A DNA stretch of 64,000 bases, taken from the NCBI RefSeq assembly GCF_051622035.1, contig NC_135356.1, forward strand, positions 16,451,793-16,515,792, given 5' to 3'. The notes beneath the pieces were generated by a model. That model was not told where the DNA came from, searched no databases, and saw nothing but the letters and a program-made list of their open reading frames with translations. This stretch comes from Arctopsyche grandis. Its lineage: Eukaryota > Arthropoda > Insecta > Trichoptera > Hydropsychidae. Both the position numbers and the translations under genes were made by a program. This document shows, piece after piece, positions 1-10,352 of this stretch (within the stretch, counting starts at the first letter, position 1; every line of letters starts with the position of its first letter).

Positions 1-749
1 CTAGTGATGCACATGACCAAAATGTCGTCCCAAGTGTCGACCGGAACGCCCAAGTTGGCCAGTGCACGGACGTGCATGCTAAAATCGTCTATGCAGCGAT
101 GCAAACTTGCGTAACTATTGGACGCAATTTGTTCCGCGTCCAATATTGCGCGAATGTGGGACTGAACAACAATTTTTTTATTGTTGTAGCGCTGCTCCAG
201 AATGGACCAAGCGCGGGAGAAGGAATCATCAGATAACTCTAAGCCACTGACTACGCGATTGGGTTCTCCTTTTAGGACTGCCAACAAGTATTGGAAACGG
301 GCGAGTTGAGAAGTTTCGCCGGCCATAGCGACCAAGAAGCGTTGTGAGAAAAGGGGCCAATTTTGGACGTTGCCTTCGAAGGTGGGCAACTCCAAACGGG
401 GCAATTTTATTGCCGAATTTGATTGCGATACAGCGGAAATCGTGACGGCAGCGCCACCTACCGGCGACGCGCTCAGTTGCAGCTCCCGCAATCTGAGCAT
501 TTCCATACATCGTTCGAGGGCGATTAAGTATTCCGTCTCGAACTCGTCAATGACGGACTCGGAGGCCCGAGCCTCCGCTTCGTCCAGCTCGTCAATCTGA
601 GCTTGGACCGATTCGAAATCAGACAACAGAGGTTTAATTATCTCGAGTCTGATTTGGAGCATGGAAATACTCAGATCCCCCTCCAAATGGTTCGCATTTC
701 TCGTTAACCGAGCGCGAATGCTTTTCCGCGTATTCCGAAGTGCTTCCAT
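1..749 (-). CDS. BEL/Pao gag (Pao gag family), partial at window edge
   Basis: This is the N-terminal portion of the gag polyprotein of the BEL element. The likely start is the ATG at 749-747 (MEALRNTRKS). An in-frame ATG further upstream would add a hydrophobic 19-residue stretch that reads back toward the LTR and is probably leader. The visible part covers an N-terminal charged, coiled-coil-like region and the beginning of the Pao gag domain (IKLPRLELPTFEG). The frame is open to the window edge. The rest of the protein can be read in the second unit (37833-40124), where it is described. Confidence 0.8.
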   Translation of the reverse strand, partial: MEALRNTRKSIRARLTRNANHLEGDLSISMLQIRLEIIKPLLSDFESVQAQIDELDEAEARASESVIDEFETEYLIALERCMEMLRLRELQLSASPVGGAAVTISAVSQSNSAIKLPRLELPTFEGNVQNWPLFSQRFLVAMAGETSQLARFQYLLAVLKGEPNRVVSGLELSDDSFSRAWSILEQRYNNKKIVVQSHIRAILDAEQIASNSYASLHRCIDDFSMHVRALANLGVPVDTWDDILVMCIT

Positions 750-904
750 TTTGGACACGACAAAAATAAACAATGGACACGGGAAAAGAAACAAAATGGC
801 GACCAAAAATCACAACAACAACAGAAAAATGCTAATTACGACCAACCTAGATTAGACGACGTTGACAGACCAGCTCTGGAGGATTCGGCTATCGAAGGAC
901 CAAA

Positions 905-1566
905 TGTACAGACTCCAGGGATGTTCAACTCGAGAGCACCCCGGAAGTCGGTTTCTTAGAAGCTCGTGGTAAGCGTGGGCGGGGCTGGTTTCCTCCAAGG
1001 GATCCACAGGTCGTCGTCTGCGGTCTGGTCTCTGCTGCTGTCGGCTCGGCTCGATGTATATCTCTCTCTCTCTCGTACAGTGTGCGTAAGTGAGGGTGAT
1101 ACGGGACAAAGGCGGGAAATTGAATAGTAATGAAAACAGGTTATAATTCTGTTTGTATGGTGACTGTATTTTATATATATATGTATATACAGAGATCAAG
1201 CAGGGGGGACAGAAAAAGGGGGGGGGGAGTCCGACTTGAAATTAGCGCGCACGTGTTCAAGAGGTTATGGTAACCTCACTCAACCACGTGGCTCCGTGAT
1301 CTGACTTCGACGAAGAGAGACCAGGAATTCCTCACTTCTCACCGGACGTATACTGAAGCTGTACTTCCAGTATCGTCTGCCGATCAAGGCTGAGCTGATC
1401 GGGACTCGGTGGTGGGAACCAACTCGGTAGCGAACAGAGATGTTCACTCGACCGACGCGGAAAACGAATAGAATGCGGGGACGCGCGCTCGGCGCCGATC
1501 TCCCTCCAAACCGGCTCCTTTGGTCGTAACGCCACGAAAGCTGACCATGAATACTTGGTCGGAACA
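905..1566 (-). repeat. BEL 5' LTR (copy A)
   Basis: 662-bp LTR with TGT...ACA ends. The match to the LTRs at 17431-18094 (plus) and 36773-37415 (minus) shows the borders. It contains a short TC run and a poly-G tract near 1204-1227. Confidence 0.85.
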
Positions 1567-2032
1567 GTGGTTTAGTAGCTTCTTGTATATTGATTTAAAC
1601 TGTCGGCAATTGGGGTTATTATTATATCCTCCCATGTGATCTGATGTTTCCAAATAGCAACTCAATGTGATCCTGACTAAATTTGTAGGTTGGAATGAAT
1701 TTTAAACATTTTTCATCCTGAATTATATTATTATACACAGTTTTCAAACTTTGTATATCAACTATGAGTCCCAAAAACCCAGTTTTATTTTTAGTTTCGA
1801 TCAAATTTTTTATCTTTTGAGCTATTTTTACTTCCGTTACTCCATTTATTTTCTTTGTGGTTTTCGTTCTAATGGTTATTTTTAGTAAACGTAGATAATC
1901 TGTAGCGTCATCTAAGAATTTAAAAATTTCATTTTTATTCCCCTCAAATAATGGATGTTTGGTAATTGAACTATTCGTCACATTGGAGTGGTCACAAAGA
2001 CAATTTTTGCCATGAAAATCGCGAATACACAA
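1567..2032 (-). pseudogene. P-element/THAP9-type transposase, middle part (remnant 1)
   Basis: The minus strand reads a P-superfamily transposase segment. Motifs are KTGFLGLIVDIQSL, then LSQDHIELL/FGNIRS-type sequence and GGYNNNPNCRQFKSIYKKLL. This matches the family pattern in which LSQDHxELxFxxIRSxGGxNNNP precedes the C-terminal domain. The reading frame is broken after KKLLNH by the BEL LTR at 1566. The downstream half of the same copy is at 36375-36772, beyond the BEL element. An upstream N-terminal THAP domain and terminal inverted repeats were not found, so this is a dead fragment. Assignment to the superfamily is from motif recall, without a database search. Confidence 0.75.
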
Positions 2033-2250
2033 TATTTAGCACTCAAGTTCTCGTTACTATGATAGTTATCGTTAGTATGATGGACTTTTCGGCTGCCAGA
2101 TGTTCCGTTATAGAGATTTTAGTGACTTTGTGACGAGTAATTTGTGACCAGTAATCACCGAACCGGATGTTTATACCCAAGATGTCCTAAATTTCGAGAA
2201 TTTAATATGTCAAACAGATCGTTCATTTTTTGAATAAATTTACAGGTGGC

Positions 2251-2645
2251 TTTGTGGCAACATTTTTAGGGGCTGAGAGCAATTCTATGCATACTACTTC
2301 AATGTAGATAAAGTAATAATTAGTTTTAAAAAAGAATACGGTGTACGGCCCTGTTTTTCAATGAGTGAGGATAGCGCACGTGCACTACAGATGTTCGGAC
2401 TTTGTCGAACTAATACTACCACACAATTTCACTAGTAGGGCCTATTTCAAAGAGATCCTACTGCTACAGAGCTTAACAAACAACTGAGGAAAACAGCCGA
2501 CATCTCCATTTGGACGGAGATTTGTGGCAACATTTTTGGAAGCTGAGAGCGCTTCTATACATTATACTTCAATGATTATATTATTATAATGTTAATATGT
2601 ACAGCGTTATAGGAAAAATAGCTCAAACACCTATTTTTAATTCTT
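2251..2645. repeat. 395-bp P-associated non-coding repeat, copy 1
   Basis: Near-identical to 4515-4909 (offset 2264, two substitutions noticed). It ends with the tail block ATGTACAGCGTTATAGG...TTTTTAATTCTT, which elsewhere lies directly next to P C-terminal coding or to the R repeat. Probably non-coding sequence of the P-type family. Confidence 0.8.
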
Positions 2646-2662
2646 TTGTTAATTATCTTTAA

Positions 2663-3113
2663 TTAATTTTGGAATACATCAGATGATGGATAACATAGTC
2701 CACCCAAATTGCGCAAATTAATGAGCTTGTGAAACCACATTTCTTCTGTTGCTAACAGACTTGCAATACAGTCTTCACATTTAATTTTTTTCATTAATAA
2801 TCGAACTACACACCCCGAGATGTAACCGATAATTTGGCGACTATTATCTGACAACATTTGCGAAACTAATTCATAAGTCAAAAATTTTGAAGTTGTTTCG
2901 CTATATCCTATTTCAACAATATTTTCATCAATTTCATCCTCAAAACGATATTTTGAAGACGTTTGATTGATTTGTTGAATAGCTGATGTACAATTTAGTA
3001 TAGTAATATTTTCAAGAGGTATGCAGTTTCCATTAAATGAAGATCTTAGTATTAGGTGGTTTAGTAGCTTCTTGTATATTGATTTAAACTGTCGGCAATT
3101 GGGGTTATTATTA
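2663..3113 (-). pseudogene. P-element/THAP9-type transposase, C-terminal part (remnant 2)
   Basis: The minus strand encodes the C-terminal region of a P-type transposase. It includes YISGCVVRLLMKKIKCEDC, which follows the family pattern of an ALxYIxGxVxRKL...KIKCExC motif, and ends in a stop at 2663-2665. The upstream part of the same copy lies at 3971-4226; the solo LTR at 3114-3970 separates them. The region contains the uninterrupted target site (GGTGGTTTAGTAGC near 3056) where the BEL element entered remnant 1. Confidence 0.75.
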
Positions 3114-3970
3114 TGTAGGCGGGGTACAATGTGTTGACCGTATCCCGGCCTAACGAAACACTGTTGTGCTAGTTTTATAAAGTTTTATTGTTTGCCTATG
3201 GTTGTACAAAGGTATGGTATTTGTGGGCAAAAGTATGTCGTTCAGCGGTCTCTGGATATGGTAGAGTGTCGCTGGCTCGGCATTCAGCTATGTTCAGAAG
3301 GTCTCTGGATGCGGCAGTGTGTTGCTGGCTCGTTGTTCGGCTATGTTCGGAAGGTCTCTGGATACGGCAGTGTGTTGCTGGCTCGTCCGGCTGGTTGATC
3401 TTCCAAGTCCGCGTAGTGTAGTGGTGGCTGGTCAGGAGCTGTATGTTGACTGGTCTGCTGCTGTGTGTCGACGCTTGCTGCTGTGGGTCGACTGGCGTTG
3501 TTTGGGTTGTACCTCCTTTTATAGTGTTTCTGGAATCGCCTGACCGATGGTGGTGGTTTGTTGATGCGTAAGAAAGGAATGCACTTTTGTCGAGGCGTAG
3601 AATTTTCTGGAACGCTTGATGGAAGTGGTTATTGATGCGTACGAGCATTTAGTTGTTGATGCGTACGAGGGGAATTTGCTTTCGTCGAGGCGTAGTATTT
3701 TCTGGAATGCTTGATGGAAGTGGTCGTACGAGCATTTAGTTGTTGATGCGTACAAGAGGAATTTGCTTTCGTCGAGGCGTAGTATTTTCTGGAATGCTTG
3801 ATGGAAGTGGTCGTACGAGCATTTAGTTGTTGATGCGTACAAGAGGAATTTGCTTTCGTCGAGGCGTAGTATTTTCTGGAATGCTTGATGGAAGTGGTTG
3901 TACGAGCATTTAGTTGTTGCGGAATATTCTCGAATGTTTCGATGACGATGACGACGACGAGATTCCTACA
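3114..3970 (-). mobile_element. Solo LTR, 857 bp, with internal minisatellite
   Basis: It starts TGTAGG and ends CCTACA. Flanks are ...GGTTATTATTA on the left and ATTATATCC on the right, whereas remnant 1 has an uninterrupted GGTTATTATTATATCC, which implies a 4-bp ATTA target duplication. A polyadenylation-type AATAAA near 3184-3190 on the minus strand suggests minus orientation. The superfamily is not determined; no internal region remains. Confidence 0.75.
3556..3912. repeat. 87-bp minisatellite inside the solo LTR
   Basis: The string GAGCATTTAGTTGTTG recurs at 3643, 3730, 3817 and 3904, exactly 87 bp apart, with a degenerate unit before the first. Because 87 is a multiple of 3, two minus-strand frames stay open and give repetitive peptides; these are a by-product and not evidence of a gene. 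Confidence 0.9.
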
Positions 3971-4226
3971 ATTATATCCTCCATGTGATCTGATGTTTCC
4001 GAATAGCAACTCAATGTGATCTTGACTTAATTTGTAGGTTGGAATGAATTTTAAACATTTTTCATCCTGAATTATATTATTATACACAGTTTTCAAACTT
4101 TGTATATCAACTATGAGTCCCAAAAACCCAGTTTTATTTTTAGTTTCGATCAAATTTTTTATCTTTTGAGCTATTTTTACTTCCGTTACTCCATTTATTT
4201 TCTTTGTGGTTTTCGTTCTAATGGTT
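3971..4226 (-). pseudogene. P-type transposase, middle part (remnant 2)
   Basis: The minus strand reads the same KTGFLGLIVDIQSL ... YKLSQDHIELLFGNIRS segment as remnant 1, with small differences (for example YKLS versus YKFS). It continues into 3113-2663 once the solo LTR is ignored. At the other end it stops matching remnant 1 after 4226. Confidence 0.75.
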
Positions 4227-4514
4227 CGGACTTTGTTGAACTACTACATACGTATTCTAAGAATTCTACTTCTATGTTATCGACACGTTGCGATGTTTTT
4301 AGAGATAATTATAAAATTACTACTATGTTTAATGAAATAATATAGATTCTAACCTATGATATGTGATACCATCCATTTTTTTGTTTTTTTGTACACTATT
4401 GCCACACAATTTCACTACACAGAGCGACTTTTTCGAGAAAGTAGAGCCTACTTTAAAGAGAACTTACTGCCACAGAGTTTAGTAAACAACTGACATCTCC
4501 GGGCACACGGACTT

Positions 4515-4909
4515 TTTGTGGCAACATTTTTAGGGGCTGAGAGCAATTCTATGCATACTACTTCAATGTAGATAAAGTAATAATTAGTTTTAAAAAAGAA
4601 TACGGTGTACGGCCCTGTTTTTCAATGAGTGAGGATGGCGCACGTGCACTACAGATGTTCGGACTTTGTCGAACTAATACTACCACACAATTTCACTAGT
4701 AGGGCCTATTTCAAAGAGATCCTACTGCTACAGAGCTTAACAAACAACTGAGGAAAACAGCCGACATCTCCGTTTGGACGGAGATTTGTGGCAACATTTT
4801 TGGAAGCTGAGAGCGCTTCTATACATTATACTTCAATGATTATATTATTATAATGTTAATATGTACAGCGTTATAGGAAAAATAGCTCAAACACCTATTT
4901 TTAATTCTT
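4515..4909. repeat. 395-bp P-associated non-coding repeat, copy 2
   Basis: Partner of 2251-2645. Here the tail block runs directly into an R repeat at 4910, while the first copy runs into P C-terminal coding. Confidence 0.8.
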
Positions 4910-5130
4910 ATAAATGCTCATAATACATATAATACATAATATTAATTAAAGACTCTAAAGTCGACCATCCTAAGCAGATTGTGTTTGGGTATTCAACCCT
5001 TTTTACTAGATGTTCTATTAATTATTCACTCTTGGCTTTCAATAGACTTGACCAATTTGGTGAATTGAATTATGTCCGCCTTTTCACTGAACTGTTTCAA
5101 TGTCATTGCTCTGCGATAGTAATATTCGAT
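4910..5130. repeat. R repeat, copy 1
   Basis: A roughly 220-280 bp repeat beginning near AATGCTCATAATACAT and running through CTTGGCTTTCAATAGACTTG to ACTGAACTGTTTCAATG. It recurs at 26250, 27915, 29640, 32420 and 35770. The same tail block precedes it here and at 27915, so it is probably non-coding sequence of the P-type family. After it, to about 5380, the minus strand gives degenerate peptide-like frames with stops that I cannot assign. Confidence 0.75.
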
Positions 5131-5568
5131 TGCACCATCGATTGCATTTTTGTAAAATGTTTCTTCAATTACTATATCGACCTTGGGTTTTGGTGTTTGG
5201 TGTTATAGTTGGATTTTCTTGATCGTTACGAACGTTGCTATCGGATTTTTATCTTCGATCAATCCAGTTACTTTGAATCTTTTCTTAATGTTTATATTGG
5301 TGTTATTAATAAAGTTTTCTTTGACAATTGATATTCCATTGCCGGTAACACAAATGTACTACAAATTTTCGTGCTGCTGATCCGCTCCTGCTCCGTGCAA
5401 AAAAAGTGTTTCTCTGCTCCAGATCTCTGAAAAAAATATTGCGAGAAAACCAATGCTTAAATATTGAATTAAAGGACATTACTCATATAATGTCAAGCTA
5501 AATTTGAGAGAATTCTGCTTGTGAGATAATAGTTCTTCTACGACTTTTTTCCGTATATTCTCAACATA

Positions 5569-5760
5569 TTGTTGCGTAGGGGGGATAATCCAAATGAAAG
5601 GCCAAAGTCGCTTAACAGCATTCATTGACTGATTCAGGTCTACGCGCAGTCGCCGCTCGTTCCAGACTAATACTCTGTACCAAGTGTACCTTCTTTTAAA
5701 GGGCAAGTTGCTCACTACAGCTTCCCCGATCCGTTTGTTTATCCATTTTTTAAGAACCTG
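5569..5760 (-). repeat. LTR-like fragment related to 14908-15271
   Basis: TGTTGCGTAGGGG followed by an AAAGGCC / CAGCATTCATTGA pattern. It aligns by eye with the start of the 14908-15271 insertion at lower identity. It lies downstream, in minus orientation, of a gypsy protease remnant, which fits a decayed 3' LTR. The exact borders are not visible. Confidence 0.4.
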
Positions 5761-5891
5761 AGGAGTTTGTACTATCCCATTTAATAACTTAAAAAATGCT
5801 TTCCCAGAAATATAATATATTCATAATATTATGTTTCAAACGACATTCAATATGGTTCATGATTTAAAAAAAAAATCAGTGCTTCGAACCG

Positions 5892-6203
5892 CTATGTATA
5901 TAATTCTTTCTTCGCTATGTGGAGTCTGGGTGAAGTCTCTGAGCTCGTGCTAAACATGATGCTCTGGTGGTTTCTATGCGGTGCATTGCCTTGTGGCACG
6001 GCCTGTGGGGTACGTCCTTCCTCGTTCAGGTATTGATATTGGAAGTTCAGTGATGTCACATCTGCCATTTCTGAGCTGGTTCCCTGCTCGTGGCTGATCT
6101 CTTTGGTTTGTCGGTCGATTATCTTCCTTCCTTTTAAGTCCACCAATATGCCGAAATGTCCCAGGAAATCCACACGTATGATGGGTTTTTTGATGTTCGC
6201 CAC
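5892..6203 (-). pseudogene. Ty3/gypsy pol remnant (end of aspartic protease region)
   Basis: The minus-strand frame contains VANIKKPIIRVDFLGHFGIL, then VDLKGRKIIDRQT. This fits the gypsy protease-to-RT linker pattern (VAxVxxPIIGxDFLxHFxLLVDxKxxxLxD). The frame then degrades, and a second frame overlaps it at 5974-6216. The catalytic DTG and the whole reverse transcriptase are absent. Only a short decayed fragment remains, so no function is expected. Confidence 0.6.
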
Positions 6204-8103
6204 TGTGAAATTCCACCGTTACTTACGTTGCATTTATCTTATCTATTTACTTATATTCGATATTCCCCCTCGTATTGATCCATTTTGTTGTAACTTGTAT
6301 TCCTTTAGTCACTTTTCAAATTCCCATTCTTAGTATTCCATATATATCACTATTCAAAGCTTTCCTTCTTTGTTTTTAATTTTATATTATCGAAATTATT
6401 TTGGTGTCAATGTAATGTAATTTTGTAATACTGTATGTTTCCGTTTTTTAAAATAAATATATAATTCAGAGTAGGTATATATCTCAAAACTATACATGAC
6501 TGATATGTCATTAGATGTTCAAAATTGTCAAGGGCAAATCATATGACAGAGAGGTATATAATTAATTGGCTTTAAGCCAAAAAGGAAAATGCAACTTATG
6601 TACATACTAGGGATTGTTGGTTTTAAATGTTTGTAACATTCGAAAACCAGCTTTTTACCTCTAAAAATTTTGGTTTTTATCTCGTCTACGAAAATTTGTT
6701 TATTAATATTTTATTTAAAATTATGCCCTTACGTAAATAAACAATAAATATTTTGCAGCTTCCAAAATGCTCAAAAGTTGTTTCATAGAGCAATCTCCCA
6801 AAAATTGTTAAACTTGTCTGTTTTAAATGTTCAATGCTAGAAAATGTAATTTTTTTTAATTATACCTTTATTTGTTATATTATTTTATTACACTTCACCC
6901 TACAAAATTACTAGTGAATGTTAAATTTGTTTAATTCTTATGTATGTATTTTGTTTTTAGGAAAAAAGTATTTTAAAGCACATTTCTTTTTAAATAATAC
7001 CATGTTAAACCATCACACCTTTTATTATTGATTAATTGTTAGTCCTTCTCAATGTTAATACTGCTACTAATGTTTGTATTTCTTTCTTGTTTTATATGTA
7101 TTGTATTATTTGTTTTGCTATCGCTATTTTTATAAATTATACATGTACATATTAAGCTATGTATGTATAGTGCTTAGTGTGTATTAGAAATGAAATAATG
7201 TTATATTTGAAATAAAATTTATTTTTCCAAATTACAAAGTTATTTGCATTTTTTTCCACAAAATAACAATAGTCGAAAGTATTTTTGATTCATTTGTTAA
7301 AAGCATAATGTTGAATGTAATATTCCAGTGTTAATTTTCTTATATTTTTAGTATTAAAGTAAAATTAATGACACATACTTATATTTAATAGAAAATTACT
7401 CCATTAAAAATTGATTTACTGTTTTGTTTTAATCATAAATCAATATGAAATATTTTGAATATATGACAGCTACTAAAATTATGGCTTAAAATGTGTATCG
7501 CCCTATGTATAATACGATACCATAATAGGTTTAAAAACATTGGCATTAATATTCAATAAGTTTGCCATTGGTTTCTAACTACCCATATGATATGGAAAGA
7601 AATCTGTTACATTTATTAATTTATGTGTTACGAATATTGTTTGAAATAAATCTTGATGAATATATATCATGGACAGAAATTTAATCTCTAAGCTAACAAA
7701 TATTAATTTGATATCGTTTCAGGATGAAAACCTTTTTAAAGTATTTTATTTTAAGTGCTAACAGTTATAACAAAATCACATTAATTTCAACGGAAAACTG
7801 AGTTGCGTAAACCTTTCATAAACCTTCCCGGCACTTACATATAAGCTTCTTCTTCCAAATGGCTAACGATCGTGATGAAAGCTCTCGTGACATTAATAAT
7901 TTTACAAAAATTGGGTATCTAATTTTTCTTCAAATTAACTGAAACTTTATATATTAAAAGACTTCTCCTTAACACTATTTTCACACATACATATACAGAA
8001 TGTATGTGCACATATTCAAATACATTACATATGTATAATCATGATATATGCATGCCCATGTTTATCATATGCATTTGTAGATACATTCATTTCATATAAA
8101 TTC

Positions 8104-8136
<33 letters not shown>

Positions 8137-8199
8137 CCATACAATTAAATATATCGTATAAGATAATAGGGGAAAATAATATGATTTATTTTGATATTT
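6204..8199. other. AT-rich region, no gene recognised
   Basis: About 2 kb of AT-rich sequence with no convincing coding frame. It holds a (CA)n microsatellite at about 8106-8134 and many TATGTA/TACATA palindromic strings. If the kinase exon at 8200-8369 is the last exon, the part just left of it would be its 3' UTR; a minus-strand AATAAA lies a few bases past the stop. Confidence 0.6.
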
Positions 8200-8369
8200 T
8201 TAAAAATGATCATCAATTGGCACGAGATCTATATATTTTGATTTCAGGAAATTATATATTTCATTGAATGTTGGTCTATTTTTGGACTTTCTCTCCCAAC
8301 AGTTAAGCATTAATTTATAAATAGCTTTTTTTGGCTGCAGAGATTGATCAGGCTGTAGTAGCTCGTTGA
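8200..8369 (-). CDS. Tyrosine-kinase-like terminal exon fragment
   Basis: The minus strand reads VNELLQPDQSLQPKKAIYKL, then MLNCWERKSKNRPTF and NEIYNFL, and ends at a TAA at 8200-8202. The IYxLMLxCWxxxxxxRPTFxEI pattern is the conserved subdomain XI of protein tyrosine kinases, with the invariant Arg. A good splice acceptor lies just upstream on the minus strand: a pyrimidine-rich run ending CCATAG at 8370. The exon would be 170 nt. No other kinase exon (HRDLAARN, DFG or APE motifs) was found in the window, so it may be the last exon of a gene to the right of the unit or a captured, dead fragment. Its first 48 bases are duplicated at 21793-21840. Confidence 0.6.
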
Positions 8370-8812
8370 CTATGGTCAACGGTGATTAAAAGAAAACAAA
8401 AATAGCGTGCATATGTACTATACTAGTAGGCTGCAGCCCCGCAGCCCATGCCGACGACAAAAATAGCATGAATTTGTATTGTACAGGAAGGTCTGCAGCC
8501 CCGCAGCTCATATGGACGAGCCGCCACTGCTAGTTAGGCACTTAAATCGCAAGTTACCAGGTAGGCTGTTTAATCGCAAGTGCCTTAACAAAGGGCTGGT
8601 GGTTGTATATATCAAATCTGTTGGGTGAAATCAACCAATCAGAGAACAGTGAAACATATGTCTAAATCCGAATATACATATGTAGCTAGAGTTTAACTTT
8701 GAAACAAAGTATTTTAATAACAATCTGGGGGAAGAAGTAATACAACTTAAGTTTTTACATACATATGTATGTTTGAATTACAGAGAAGTCAATAAATCGT
8801 AGTCGTAAGACC

Positions 8813-8932
8813 ATGGCAAAGGTTAAAAGTGGAGTGAAAACAGTATCTAGTAATTTTAGATCTGAAAAGAAACATGCGTTTGCAATAAAGAACGATGTGG
8901 GGTTGACAATTATGTACATATCACTACTTTAA
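8813..8932 (+). CDS. Small open frame of unknown status (39 aa)
   Basis: An ATG in good context (AGACCATGGCAAAGG) opens a 39-codon frame containing SGVKTVSSNFRSEKKHAFAI. A splice-acceptor-like GAATTACAG lies upstream. A diverged repeat of its second half follows at about 9030-9165 and ends in a donor-like AATGGTAAGC. It could be remnants of host exons or chance frames in a duplicated intron. I do not recognise any family. Confidence 0.2.
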   Translation: MAKVKSGVKTVSSNFRSEKKHAFAIKNDVGLTIMYISLL

Positions 8933-9371
8933 GATATAGAAAAAAACATTGAGAATTGTAAAGACGTGTGTTTCGAATAGACACATTAAGACAATAATAA
9001 CTTAAAATCTGGATAGAAACATATGTACGTTGGCAATAAAGACCTTTGTGGGGTTGACAATTATCATTAGTAGAAAAATAGTTGAGAAAAATGTTGAGAT
9101 TTGTAAAGACGTGTGTTTAAAATACGAGTGGGGTGAGTATTTGGGAGAGCATCCACATTACAATGGTAAGCGAGAAAAAAAATGTTTCAATATCTGGAGG
9201 TTCGAAATCCTTTTTTGAATATTATTCCTTAGTCGAGTCGTTAGAAAAGTCAAGCTTTAAACCATAAAAATATATGTATGTATATCTTTTTTTAATTTAT
9301 TTATCGATATTTTGGATAAAAATATGGTATGACATTTATGAATGGAAATTTGAAACTATTACAATATACAT

Positions 9372-9935
9372 ACAGTCCCTGATCATAATATTACGCCACC
9401 CCGATTGAATCGCGTTCGCGCCCATTTGTAACGGTTATAAATAATTCACAATAAGATATTTTGGGCTAGTTTTTTTTGTAAGCTCATCCTTATTTGCTAC
9501 TCTATTCACCAACAAAAAAATAATTTAACATTAACCTTCAAAATGTCTTCAAAAATAAAAGTGAAATGATAGAAATGAGTTTGCTCCTGAATTACGTAAA
9601 GCATATACGAGCGTTTCTGAGAAGATTTTTTATTATTTCGTTAACAACACCGTGATTTTTTCTTTTGCTACAGCTTTATTATATTTTTAGGGTAAGTTGG
9701 TGATTAATTTGTAAAAAAATTACTTTCATTTATGTTTTAAATTGCTCGTGAGTCTTAAATAGATTATTTTTTAGATTAGTCGGAAAGCAATTCTTTTTAA
9801 AGAAAGAAATACAAGTATTTATAGCATTAATAAAACTGGAATGTTTTATAAACATAAAATCGCGACAATAGAGGGTGTAAGTAATACGGCTGTTTGCAAA
9901 ATAACGAGACATCTGGAACAAAGTGGCGAACAAAT
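9372..9935 (+). mobile_element. Tc1-like transposon remnant
   Basis: The paralogous copy of block X has a different 26-bp sequence here. The segment begins CAGTCCCTGATCATAATATTACGCC directly after TA, as expected of a Tc1-family terminus. It contains a decayed plus-strand frame with a helix-turn-helix-like piece (IEGVSNTAVCKITRHLEQSG), reminiscent of the N-terminal Tc1 transposase domain. There is no matching right inverted repeat and no catalytic domain, so it is a 5' fragment. Confidence 0.45.
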
Positions 9936-10352
9936 GTAATATATGAATCGAATGAAATTGATTTTAGATAAGAGAAAAAATAATTTTAAATAAATAATAA
10001 GTTGAGGAAATTGTATCAAAACTCGATATTCTGAACGGAAAGCAAAACGTCAAAGCGTTAACAATGAGTGACGTCACACTTTTCAACCATAGCTCTGTAT
10101 TTTGAGACCATGTCTTTTTATTTACAAGCTTTTTTTAACTCTTTATTCTATTCCATAGCGTGTAAACATTTCGTCAATATACCAAGGTATCTCCTAACTT
10201 CCATTGTACTATACCATCAGATCAACAACAGAAGAAAAATTTATTATTTTATATGACAGATTTGCTATCTTATAAACGGTAAGCGGACTATTCCGCAAAA
10301 GCGATCACGCGCAAGTCGTAGAATTCAAGATCTTTAATAATATCACTGTAAG

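Larger units (their letters stand above)
1..1566 (-). mobile_element. BEL/Pao retrotransposon, 5' part (cut by window edge)
   Basis: This is the 5' LTR and the start of gag of the element seen complete at 36773-40941. On the minus strand the LTR begins TGTTCCGACC at 1566 and ends TGTACA at 905. It is followed by TTTGGTCCTTCGA, the primer-binding-site position used by many insect BEL elements. The rest lies outside the window to the left. Confidence 0.85.
8322..10352. repeat. Block X, copy 1, first segment
   Basis: 8322-9371 matches 21793-22842 with essentially no difference, and about 9936-10352 matches the region up to 23282. The repeat starts inside the kinase exon and runs into its upstream intron. 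Further segments of the same copy are 14375-14907, 15272-15373 and 19871-20358. Within it, two 60-bp units sharing CTGCAGCCCCGCAGC lie near 8396-8520, and 8536-8585 can form a hairpin with 8-bp arms. Confidence 0.85.

Noticed and set aside
1332..1535. Short frames inside BEL LTRs (also 852-1199, 17271-17717, 17737-18108)
   Set aside because: They recur only because the LTR recurs and include non-coding LTR sequence in both orientations.
3196..3648. Repetitive 107-174 codon frames across the solo LTR
   Set aside because: By-products of the 87-bp minisatellite; they cross the LTR border into P transposase sequence.
1567..5130. Terminal inverted repeats of the P-type element
   Set aside because: Looked for at the edges of the remnants but none found; the remnants are internal fragments.
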